NCBI RefSeq assembly: GCF_032917945.1
Contig: NZ_CP136624.1
Coordinates: 1,364,001-1,428,000 of the forward strand
Reading direction: 5' to 3'
Source of the DNA: Bradyrhizobium sp. sBnM-33
GTDB lineage: Bacteria > Pseudomonadota > Alphaproteobacteria > Rhizobiales > Xanthobacteraceae
DNA: 64,000 nucleotides
Below, piece after piece: positions 16,177-23,281 of this stretch (positions are counted from its first letter, which is position 1; every line of letters begins with the position of its first letter). The notes below the pieces were generated by a model that was not told the origin of the DNA, searched no databases, and worked only from the letters and a program-made list of their open reading frames with translations. A program made the translations under genes and the position numbers.

Positions 16177-18872
16177 AGGACCTGCACGAGCGCTGCTGGT
16201 TGCACGGATTCGGCTGGCACACGATCGGCGCAGCAGGTCAGTTGCTCGAACGGTCATTGATCGATCGGATGGTCGGCTACGGCGAACGCCTGTGCTTTGA
16301 AGGCGCGCCCTTGATTCTTCCGCCGCTGGCGCAGGATCCGGTGAAGCGCGTACCCGAAATGTTCGAGGGCGAAGCGATTCAGTCGGATCGGGTTGTACCC
16401 CGCCTGACCGAGTTTGAGCGCCATCGCGTCAACGAGGCCAAACGCGCCAGTGCCGAGGCGCTGGGCAAACCTGCAGCAGCTGTTCGCAGTGAACATGACC
16501 GCAAGCTCGCCGAGCGAATCGCAGCCGAGTCGGGCAAGCCTCTGTTGACGGCGCTGCGCCTCGTGGCTGCGCGACATCGCGGGGTGCTCTTTCCCGACGT
16601 CGAGCTCGAGTTTGATCACCTGGGCGTCGTGACGATCGGGGCCGTGCTGGCTGATCCTGAGCGGTTCGTCGGCGAGACGCTCGCTGACCCCATGGAAGGC
16701 GTCGGTTACGGACGCTGTAAGGCCATGGTGATGAAAGGCGAAGACGACGCCCTGCTGATTCATAGCTTCGCGCACGGCCGGGGCGTCTACCTTCTTCGGC
16801 ACGACCTGAAATCTGGCAAGGCTGCCTTTGCACAAGCTCCAGCCGACGCCATGGTAGAACATGCCCTAGCGATCTTGGCCCAAGCCGAGCTTGAGGAGGA
16901 CGAGCTCGCAGATTTTGTCGCGCATGTTTCCAAATCTGCGAACGTTGGCGTTCGCGTTTTGACGAGGCGGATCAAGAAGGACCGTGCGCAACGCGAATCC
17001 GAGAAGCATAAAGCATCCATGGGATCGAGTACCGATGGCCGCATTATTCGGCGGCGGCCCGAGGCCGACGGCGAGTTGCTGCCGACGATTACATTCGTTG
17101 ATGAGCTGCTTGCCGCGGACGGGAGCGAAGAGCCGCCGATGCGGAATGCTTCCGGCGCGTTCGTACAGGTGGAGGTGAAGCAGCCCTGGGCGCTGCATCT
17201 GCTGACGGCCGAGAGTGCCAATGCGATTGGCGATGACACCGATCTCATGAAGGCGCCGGCAGAGCCGGTCCTCGCTGAATTGACGCCGATCGGAGTTGAA
17301 CTACTCCTTGAACGCTACGTCCGATGGGAAGTCGTGACGCGGGATGCATATTACTTCGGCGCTTTGCAGGCGCCCTTCATCAATGCGCTGATCGAGTTTC
17401 CCGGGAGTGCGCTGCCGGTCGCAAGGGCGATCAATACGGCGCCGTTGGTCACTATGTCAGGTCGAATCATCGATGGGGTTGGACTGGACCGGCCCACTGG
17501 GCTGGTCCACCGCATCGATCCCGTTCTTCGCTCGTGTGTTCCGGCCGGTGCCCCGACAAACGATGAGGTCAAATCTGCTCTCAAGTTTCTGTTGGACGAC
17601 TGGCTGGTCGACGTCGCGCTCGATCCGGTCGGCAAGTGCATTGCCGTCCTGCTCGCGCTCACTCTGCTGCAGCGAGCCTTGCTGCCTGAACGCCCTGCGT
17701 TTTTTGTGACAGCGGGGCAGCGGGGCGGGGGGAAGACGACCTTGGTCCACATGATCCTGACGGCGGTCTTGGGGCGACGTGCTGCGGCCGCAGGTTGGTC
17801 AGAAAATGTCGAGGAGCGAAAGAAGGCCCTGTTCTCCTACTTGCGCCAGAATGTAGCGGCGCTGGTCTGGGACAACATCACCAGGGGCGGCAACATCACG
17901 TGTCCGCATATCGAGGCTGCGTTGACGGCCTCAGAGATTTCCGATCGAGTCTTGGGAGTGTCACGGGTGGAGACGGTCCCCTCGTCCACGATCCAGATCT
18001 TCACCGGCAACTCGATTGCGCCGCGCGGGGATATGGCGAGCCGATCGTTCATCCTGCCGCTGGATGTGAATCGGCCAGACCCTGAGAATCGCGCTTTCAC
18101 GCATGCCGACCCGCTGGCCTGGACGCAGGCAAACAGGGCGAAGATCCTACGGTCGCTCTACACGATCCTGGTCGGCGGGGCGTTGTCGCGCCCAAGAGGC
18201 CAGGTTGCAAAAACCCGGTTCAAAACATGGTGGGGGTTGATCGGGTGGCCTGTAGAATATGCGGCCGGACTGCTCGAGATCGAGGTGGACTGCACTCAGC
18301 TCCTCAGGGCCGGCGAGGCAAGCGAGGAAGAAGCGAGTGCCGCATCCCGTGCTCTTACCGTCCTGCGAGAATGCTGGGGTGAAGACAGCTTCACCACGCG
18401 ACTGGTGGTGATGAAGCTAGCTGAATTGGGCTCGATGATGGAGAGCAAGGTCGCGCGTGCGGAGGCGCTCTCCGATGCCTTGGGCGAACTGATCGGAAAG
18501 CCGCTCGAGAATCCGACTGCCCGCAGTGTTGGTAAACTCTTCCAGAAATATCTTACGAACCGGCCGGTCTGGCTGGCGGACGGTGATGTCGTGGCGGTGC
18601 TTCGCAAGATTCCGGGCCACGATGCCAACGAATACCGGGTCGAGATATCCAATCCGAGGCAGTCCTCCACGTCAGGTCCTCGGGGTTTGGCCCCTGACGC
18701 GCCTAACCGGAGCGGCGAGACCAATGCGGCCGCCGGGGCAACAGCAAGGTCGACGGGGAAAGCCGGGAAAGTGGGAAAAGACGGGAATGTTTCGGCCGCC
18801 GCTGGCCAGGATAAAACAATTTTTTCGGATGAGCCTGCCGGTGAATGCGAGGGTTGGAGGGCTCGGATATGA
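16173..18872 (+). CDS. Primase-polymerase/helicase, main C-terminal piece
   Basis: The frame is open from just upstream of a TTG at 16173 and gives about 899 residues. The first 40 complete the AEP domain (LLERSLIDRMVG). A long middle region follows, then a P-loop ATPase with Walker A GQRGGGKTT (about residues 514-522), VWDNITRGGNI as a likely Walker B/sensor region, and FTGNSIAPRGDMASRSF, the pattern of primase-associated SF3-like helicases. The C-terminal 90 residues are low complexity. Its stop overlaps the next start (ATGA). Whether the native start is translated depends on the frame lesion upstream. Confidence 0.8.
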   Translation: MKDLHERCWLHGFGWHTIGAAGQLLERSLIDRMVGYGERLCFEGAPLILPPLAQDPVKRVPEMFEGEAIQSDRVVPRLTEFERHRVNEAKRASAEALGKPAAAVRSEHDRKLAERIAAESGKPLLTALRLVAARHRGVLFPDVELEFDHLGVVTIGAVLADPERFVGETLADPMEGVGYGRCKAMVMKGEDDALLIHSFAHGRGVYLLRHDLKSGKAAFAQAPADAMVEHALAILAQAELEEDELADFVAHVSKSANVGVRVLTRRIKKDRAQRESEKHKASMGSSTDGRIIRRRPEADGELLPTITFVDELLAADGSEEPPMRNASGAFVQVEVKQPWALHLLTAESANAIGDDTDLMKAPAEPVLAELTPIGVELLLERYVRWEVVTRDAYYFGALQAPFINALIEFPGSALPVARAINTAPLVTMSGRIIDGVGLDRPTGLVHRIDPVLRSCVPAGAPTNDEVKSALKFLLDDWLVDVALDPVGKCIAVLLALTLLQRALLPERPAFFVTAGQRGGGKTTLVHMILTAVLGRRAAAAGWSENVEERKKALFSYLRQNVAALVWDNITRGGNITCPHIEAALTASEISDRVLGVSRVETVPSSTIQIFTGNSIAPRGDMASRSFILPLDVNRPDPENRAFTHADPLAWTQANRAKILRSLYTILVGGALSRPRGQVAKTRFKTWWGLIGWPVEYAAGLLEIEVDCTQLLRAGEASEEEASAASRALTVLRECWGEDSFTTRLVVMKLAELGSMMESKVARAEALSDALGELIGKPLENPTARSVGKLFQKYLTNRPVWLADGDVVAVLRKIPGHDANEYRVEISNPRQSSTSGPRGLAPDAPNRSGETNAAAGATARSTGKAGKVGKDGNVSAAAGQDKTIFSDEPAGECEGWRARI

Positions 18873-19408
18873 ATGCCGCCCAGATAATTGAAGAGATCAC
18901 TTCGTTCGGGATCCAGATCCGGACTGAGGGCAACGACCTGCTGATCAAGGCGGAGGCAAAGCCTCCCGCTTCTGTTCTGAAACTCCTGTCCAACTACAAA
19001 GCTGATATTCTCACATTGCTACAGTCTGGCAGTGGGAGGCTCGATCACGCACTTCTCCGGCTAGAGTGTGCGTGCCCCGACTATGTCGACGAGGGCCGCT
19101 GGCAGTGGTGCATCAGCGACGCCCGACGCTTCCCCCGAAGCTGGGGCAGTCAGGCCGTGGCTCTTGGATGGACAGCCAAGGACCTCTTTGGGTTGCACGA
19201 TCCGCCAGCCAATCCGCATCCGTCCTATAGCCGGCTTTCCCGATACGACCAGACAGGTCTGCTCTGGCTACTAGAGGGTCGTCCCGTTGTTGCACTTACG
19301 GCGACGACTGCGGCAATCGAATCTCTCGGAGGGCCGTCCATCAAATACCGCAAGTACCACAAGCCAGCCCTTGGGTCTGTTGGCGACTCGCTGGAAGATT
19401 TCGTGTGA
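18869..19408 (+). CDS. TubC_N-domain-like protein
   Basis: A 179-residue protein translationally coupled to the primase gene. Residues 3-50 (AAQIIEEITSFGIQIRTEG, then ALLKAEAK-like and LLSNYKADILTLL) match the small TubC N-terminal docking fold, often found beside primase-helicases in mobile elements. The C-terminal part has Cys/Trp-rich CACPDYVDEGRWQWC and GWTAKDLFGLH, seen in phage and plasmid proteins of similar context. It may bridge the helicase to a partner. The role is inferred. Confidence 0.7.
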   Translation: MNAAQIIEEITSFGIQIRTEGNDLLIKAEAKPPASVLKLLSNYKADILTLLQSGSGRLDHALLRLECACPDYVDEGRWQWCISDARRFPRSWGSQAVALGWTAKDLFGLHDPPANPHPSYSRLSRYDQTGLLWLLEGRPVVALTATTAAIESLGGPSIKYRKYHKPALGSVGDSLEDFV

Positions 19409-19483
19409 TCACAAATATGCCATTCGGACGACAGAGGTCGTGCGTTGGACCAGGATCTAATCTCTAAGAAAGGGAGCAGTAAG

Positions 19484-19894
19484 ATGAGTGTAGACGTCAT
19501 CGGAAACAGCAGCGGATGGTGGCGCGTGGCGCTGTACTGGTGGTTTACGCTTGCCGATTACTCCCATCACATCGCGCCAAGCGTTACGAGTGCGTGCCGC
19601 CACTGGCGCTCAAGCGACGAGGATGGACTGAACGGCGATCAGGCGCGCGAGCTCGCCGCCGAATTGCAGCGCTCAATAGATGATGGCAGGATTGATGAGT
19701 ATGCACGCCAACTCTTTGTTCGGTTGTACAACGGCAAAAGAATGAGGTGCCTTGTCGAATACGAAGATGACAGCAGCGATGCTCCCTTTCCGGTTTGTAG
19801 GCCAGATGAGCGTCGCTTCGTCAACGAATTCATCGGCGAGGTTCAACGTTTCATTGAGTTCCTGTTGTCCTGCGAGGGATTCCGAATCCAATGA
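19484..19894 (+). CDS. Hypothetical element protein
   Basis: A 136-residue protein. ATG 19484 follows AAGGGAG. Not recognised. It has a Trp-rich start (SSGWWRVALYWWFTLADY), a central helix LAAELQRSIDDGRIDEYARQL and an acidic C-terminal half. The pattern WWRVALYWWFT is too polar around it to be a clear membrane helix. It lies between the TubC_N-like gene and the terminase-like gene. Confidence 0.5.
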   Translation: MSVDVIGNSSGWWRVALYWWFTLADYSHHIAPSVTSACRHWRSSDEDGLNGDQARELAAELQRSIDDGRIDEYARQLFVRLYNGKRMRCLVEYEDDSSDAPFPVCRPDERRFVNEFIGEVQRFIEFLLSCEGFRIQ

Positions 19895-20008
19895 TAAGTC
19901 ACGTGCTTTCAGAGAATTTGGGTCCCTGTTGGAGCGGAGTAATCGCCGGTAGCGCGACCGCACGAGCGTCTCTCAGGGTTGTATTGGAAACGAGGAGTCA
20001 GAAGTGAA

Positions 20009-20563
20009 ATGGCAACAATAGCTCAAGCAGCGGCTCACCTTTGCTGCTCGCGAGCCCAATTTGACCAGTACCTGGCTGAGGGCGTGGTCACGCGGCAGCC
20101 TAGTGGCAAATACGATCTCGATGAGGTGCGCCGCGAGGCATTTGCCCACCTGCGCTCTGTCGCCGCTGGTCGGGGTGGTGCCGCCGGTGACAAGCTCACG
20201 GCGGAGCGCGCTGCTTTAACGGCTGCGAAACGTCGGCGCGAGGAACGCCAGGATGAACTCGAATCCGGTCAGGTTGTGCGACTCGCGGTCGTCCGGCGCT
20301 ACCTTGAACAGATGCTCGTGGGGATGCGTAATCGATTGCTCAACTTGCCCGGCGAGACCGCCTACATGCTCGCAATGCGTCCGCAGGCCGAATGCTTCGA
20401 GATTCTGGACGATAGTGTTCGCGCCGCCCTCGAGGAGATTGCCGATCCCGCCGGCGCTGCCGCACGCGCCGCTGCTGCCGGCGTCGAGAGCAAGAATGGT
20501 GAACCCAATAGGAGAGACGACAATGATAGCGAAAAAGAGGATGCCACAGACGCTGCTGAGTGA
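20009..20563 (+). CDS. Phage terminase small subunit-like protein (Nu1 type)
   Basis: A 184-residue protein from ATG 20009. The N-terminal HTH (IAQAAAHLCCSRAQFDQYLAEG, wing KYDLDEVRREAFAHLR) and the following GRGG...LTAERAALTAAKRRREE, SGQVVRLAVVRRYLEQML, MRNRLLNLPGETA follow the order seen in lambda Nu1-type small terminases, which bind the packaging site and recruit the large subunit. No large terminase, portal or capsid gene follows. It may redirect a helper phage's packaging machinery, as in satellites, or be a leftover. Confidence 0.75.
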   Translation: MATIAQAAAHLCCSRAQFDQYLAEGVVTRQPSGKYDLDEVRREAFAHLRSVAAGRGGAAGDKLTAERAALTAAKRRREERQDELESGQVVRLAVVRRYLEQMLVGMRNRLLNLPGETAYMLAMRPQAECFEILDDSVRAALEEIADPAGAAARAAAAGVESKNGEPNRRDDNDSEKEDATDAAE

Positions 20564-20705
20564 CGAGGTCCCCGGCTTTCGGATTGGCCCGACTGGCGAA
20601 GTAGAAATTTTGACCGAGGCCGAGGTCGAGGCACTGGTCTGGCCCGCCGTCCGCGAAGCGATGCATAGAGCGGGCTGGCCGAGGCCAAAACGGACGCTGC
20701 ACTGA
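20523..20705 (+). CDS. Small hypothetical protein overlapping terminase 3' end
   Basis: 60 residues, starting at ATG 20523 inside the last 41 bases of the upstream gene. It has an acidic central helix EILTEAEVEALVWPAVREAMHRAGW and a basic end PRPKRTLH. No family was recognised. A weak GGAGAGA lies 8-14 bases upstream. The overlap and composition suggest a coupled accessory gene. Confidence 0.4.
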   Translation: MIAKKRMPQTLLSDEVPGFRIGPTGEVEILTEAEVEALVWPAVREAMHRAGWPRPKRTLH

Positions 20706-21045
20706 TGACACCTTTTGGTTCACGGACCGGCTGCACGTTGTCGATCTCACCGATGATGTGCGCTTTCTTGTACCTGAACAGAGCCGTCACGCATGCTCCC
20801 GGTCCATTCCCCGGTTCGACCCGAAGACAGTGTCAAATTCCCGCTTGATAACTCCGGGTCAAACCAGCTCTGGAAAACGATATCAGAGCCTGCTATACTG
20901 ACACTGCATCCAGAGAAGGGGCCACACCCTCGCCAACCTGCCGAATCCGGGCAAGGTGGTTTCCCGCAAGGGAGATGCGGCCATTCGGCAACGAAACGGG
21001 TCGCGCGAATGTCAGTCCTCCTCGGGATCCGAAGGAGGGATTTTT

Positions 21046-21453
21046 ATGCCTACACGTAAGTTCAAGACCCCCGCGACCGGTTCGAGTGAGCTAACTTCGG
21101 CTGGCATTCCTTGGTCCGAGGTGCCTGAATCCCCGTGTCCCTATACCGAATGGCTGGATGGGCGCCACGGCCCGGCGAAGGACGCGCTGCCGTCCGTTGA
21201 TCAGTTTCCTATCCCCGAAGCACTTTTAGCTCTTCCTATTCTGCATGCTGACCGTCCACGCGGATCAAAGCCAATGGCCGATGTTCATGGCGCAAGGCAA
21301 CGACTGGCTGGTTGCCGCCCTGGAGCTTGGTTGGTCAGTCCGTTCACCGGCTGGCGGTGGGCCAAATGGCCTCATGGAGAAGTTGGCTGGCTTTCGGCCG
21401 ATACGGTGCTGCCTGACGCCCTCCGCGTGCGATCACGCAACGATGTTCAGTAG
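21046..21453 (+). CDS. Hypothetical protein, possibly degraded
   Basis: 135 residues from ATG 21046, which has an excellent GAAGGAGG 8 bases upstream. The N-terminal half looks genuine (WSEVPESPCPYTEWLDG). After about 21230 the alternative frame (DQSQWPMFMAQGNDWLVAALELGWS) looks more protein-like than this one, so a frame lesion is likely. No family was recognised. Confidence 0.4.
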   Translation: MPTRKFKTPATGSSELTSAGIPWSEVPESPCPYTEWLDGRHGPAKDALPSVDQFPIPEALLALPILHADRPRGSKPMADVHGARQRLAGCRPGAWLVSPFTGWRWAKWPHGEVGWLSADTVLPDALRVRSRNDVQ

Positions 21454-21473
21454 GCGTAGCCTAGAGAGCGGTG

Positions 21474-21779
21474 ATGCCCAATTCTGACAGCCGGGAACTG
21501 ACACGCAGAAGCATCTTAGTTGGTGCGACCGCTTCATTGATTTGCAGGCCAGCCATTGTGCGGGCCGCAAGCTTGATGCCGATCCAGCAACTGATTCTCT
21601 CGACCGTTTCAATCAATCCAGAAAAGCCCTCGTTGGGCTTTATCGGCACCTGGCGGATTCACTTCATGAGGCAAGCCTTGAGGAGAGGCTGGGAAGGCCG
21701 TGACTCCCAGACGTTCGGTGGAACTTCTGAAGCTGCCGCTCGATGCTATGTCATGTGGATGACCGCACAGGGATTGTGA
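21474..21779 (+). CDS. Small protein with Tat-type leader
   Basis: 101 residues. The N-terminus RELTRRSILVGATASLICRPAIVRA is a twin-arginine leader, followed by SLMPI and a short Trp/Arg-rich domain GFIGTWRIHFMRQALRRGW. I recall small phage-region proteins of rhizobia with this leader, but no function is known. An ATG is chosen; a GTG precedes it directly. Confidence 0.5.
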   Translation: MPNSDSRELTRRSILVGATASLICRPAIVRAASLMPIQQLILSTVSINPEKPSLGFIGTWRIHFMRQALRRGWEGRDSQTFGGTSEAAARCYVMWMTAQGL

Positions 21780-21993
21780 AAAGCCGGAGGGATGGCCCAC
21801 GTAATTCTATGGGCGACGGCACCGGCGGACGACGTCGGAATCCGCTTCGCATTTTCGAAGCCGCGTTTGCCGACGCTGCCAAAAGAACTTTGTATAGTAC
21901 TCTTAAAGGCTGCCCATCGGTTGGGGCATCGTGTTTGGGCGACGCGAATGTAGTGCGCGCGAAAGGCGTGTCCCTTCCCGGATTATTTCGTGG

Positions 21994-22366
21994 GGGCGGC
22001 AGGAGTTTGTGATCGAGCAGGAACTGTAGCGCCTTGCGGAAGGCGTCCTCGGTATCGATTGTCTTTGCGAATCCAGCTTGGCGCAGCTTGACGGTGCTCA
22101 CGAATGCCCGAGGTCCTTCCAGGGCGCGTAGGCGAATGCGAAGTCCGTATGCTGGTCTCCTTGGCCGACAAGCTCCCGCAGGCTCCGTGAACGAAGTCCG
22201 TACTTCGTGACGGATCCGGTCCCAGAGATCCGGATTTTCCTTTTGGGTAGGCTGCCACGCTCGTTGGCATGTCCGGCCCCGTTTCGACACCAAGGAGTCT
22301 GGCCATGGCTGGCCACACCTTCCGCCACTCGAACACGTCGCCGTAGGTGATATTGAACGAACTAGG
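21994..22366 (-). pseudogene. 3' fragment of a PRISE-type NAD-dependent epimerase/reductase
   Basis: Three frames on the minus strand together read as the C-terminal third of a progesterone 5-beta-reductase-like (PRISE) protein: FNITYGDVFEWRKVWPAMA, then GLRSRSLRELVGQGDQHTDF, then PRAFVSTVKLRQAGF and FRKALQFLLDHKLLPPP. At least two frame changes are needed. The 5' part is missing: the sequence breaks at about 22366-22380, next to the tRNA 3' half. It is a host gene relic truncated at the element boundary. Confidence 0.75.
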
Positions 22367-22393
22367 CAGCTCCGGCTTGGATTTCTCAGCCGC

Positions 22394-22443
22394 TCAGGCT
22401 CAAAATCTGAAGGTCATAGGTTCAAATCCTATCCCCGCAACCA
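22394..22443 (+). other. tRNA 3' half (candidate attachment site)
   Basis: From 22394 the sequence folds as the 3' half of a tRNA: anticodon stem TCAGG/TCTGA around a loop CTCAAAA, a 5-base variable region, a perfect T arm ATAGG-TTCAAAT-CCTAT (22416-22432), the acceptor strand CCCCGCA, discriminator A and CCA (22441-22443). The D arm and the 5' acceptor strand (expected TGCGGGG) are absent upstream, so it is not a functional gene. Such 3' halves are the classic crossover sites of tyrosine integrases. Confidence 0.75.
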
Positions 22444-22448
22444 GAAAG

Positions 22449-22483
22449 AGCCGCCAAGTCAAAGGCTTGGCGGCTTTTCTTTT
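22449..22483 (+). terminator. Rho-independent terminator after the tRNA fragment
   Basis: A perfect 10-bp stem AGCCGCCAAG/CTTGGCGGCT with loop TCAAAGG is followed by TTTTCTTTT. It is probably the native terminator of the tRNA gene of which only the 3' half remains. Confidence 0.9.
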
Positions 22484-22844
22484 GATTGGGAATTCCTGAA
22501 ACTGACCGTATCTTTCGTTCGAATCGCTCTCGCTCCGCCATCGACCAGGGCAGTCTGCCTTCGAGCTCGGTCGACCAGCCCCAAAATCCCAACAAACTGA
22601 GACCTTTTGGGTGACGGACCGTACTAGAGATTACCGAAGAGGCGGCAATTTGCGGCTGGAGATGACATTTTTCTCCAAAGCTTCGTACTTCGTCATTTCA
22701 GTACAGTTCTGAAAACCAAAGGGCGAGCGCAATAACTTGCGCTGCAGTTTGCTCAGGGTTCGAATCCTTCTCCGACGAGCAAGAGTAACAGCCTCTCTAA
22801 CTTTCAGCAGCCCCGACCGGGAATGTCCGCTATCGGCGGGATAG
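22484..22844. other. Non-coding stretch with a second degenerate T-arm-like sequence
   Basis: About 360 bases without a gene. At about 22755-22778 the sequence CAGGGTTCGAATCCTTCTCCG looks like a T arm and acceptor strand of another tRNA, but the T stem is mispaired and nothing else folds. It may be a relic of a second integration event. The rest shows no coding potential. Confidence 0.35.
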
Positions 22845-23054
22845 TGTTGAAAAAGTCTTTTTGGGGGTCACGAACGGAAATTTCTAGAGCCGCTGATGCG
22901 TTTCGCGCGCGGCGATATGAGGGGACCACATCGTTTCACACAAAAACGACCACAGAGCATCGTATCGGCGCTACGGAGTATTGCTGTGGCGGAGTCGGCT
23001 AAAAATCAAATTTTGCGAGATTTCGGCGTCGTTCGATTTTCGACTTTTGCAACA
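22845..23054. mobile_element. 210-bp inverted-repeat element, copy a
   Basis: Terminal repeats TGTTGAAAAAGTC (one mismatch) and GACTTTTGCAACA; the symmetry extends outward to GATAG/CTATC. GGCGG flanks both ends, a plausible 5-bp target duplication. The interior shares AATTTCTAGAGCCGC and TGAGGGGACCACATCG with the other copies, and no protein is encoded. It behaves as a non-autonomous MITE. Confidence 0.75.
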
Positions 23055-23281
23055 CTATCGGCGGAAGCGCGGAAAACATTTGCTCGTATTGAGATCACTC
23101 AGTTTGACCCGAAGCCGAACCATCGCAACAAACACGGGATGTCCGATATGCGGCGCGTCAAACTAGTAGAAACATTAACCTACGTTAAACCGCTGCGGCG
23201 GCGACAGTGCTTGCGACTTCATTACGCTTCTCGGCGGCGCGGCGGCCGCATGGCCGCTAGCGGCACGGGCCTCGCGCATGT

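Larger units (their letters stand above)
10700..22443. mobile_element. Putative integrative element with its own replication module
   Basis: The integrase at 10831 opens a block in which almost every gene is on the plus strand and phage- or plasmid-like: excisionase-like protein, adenine methyltransferase, zinc ribbon, sliding clamp, primase-polymerase/helicase, TubC_N-like protein, Nu1-like terminase small subunit, Tat-signal small protein. The right border is placed at the tRNA 3' half (22394-22443) with its terminator. The left border is uncertain: no intact tRNA or matching repeat was found near 10.5-10.8 kb. The 3' part is decayed. It lacks structural genes, so it is a satellite, a replicating integrative element or a remnant prophage. 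Confidence 0.65.

Noticed and set aside
22361..22443. A complete tRNA gene ending at 22443
   Set aside because: The 5' acceptor strand TGCGGGG and any D arm are missing; only the 3' half folds.
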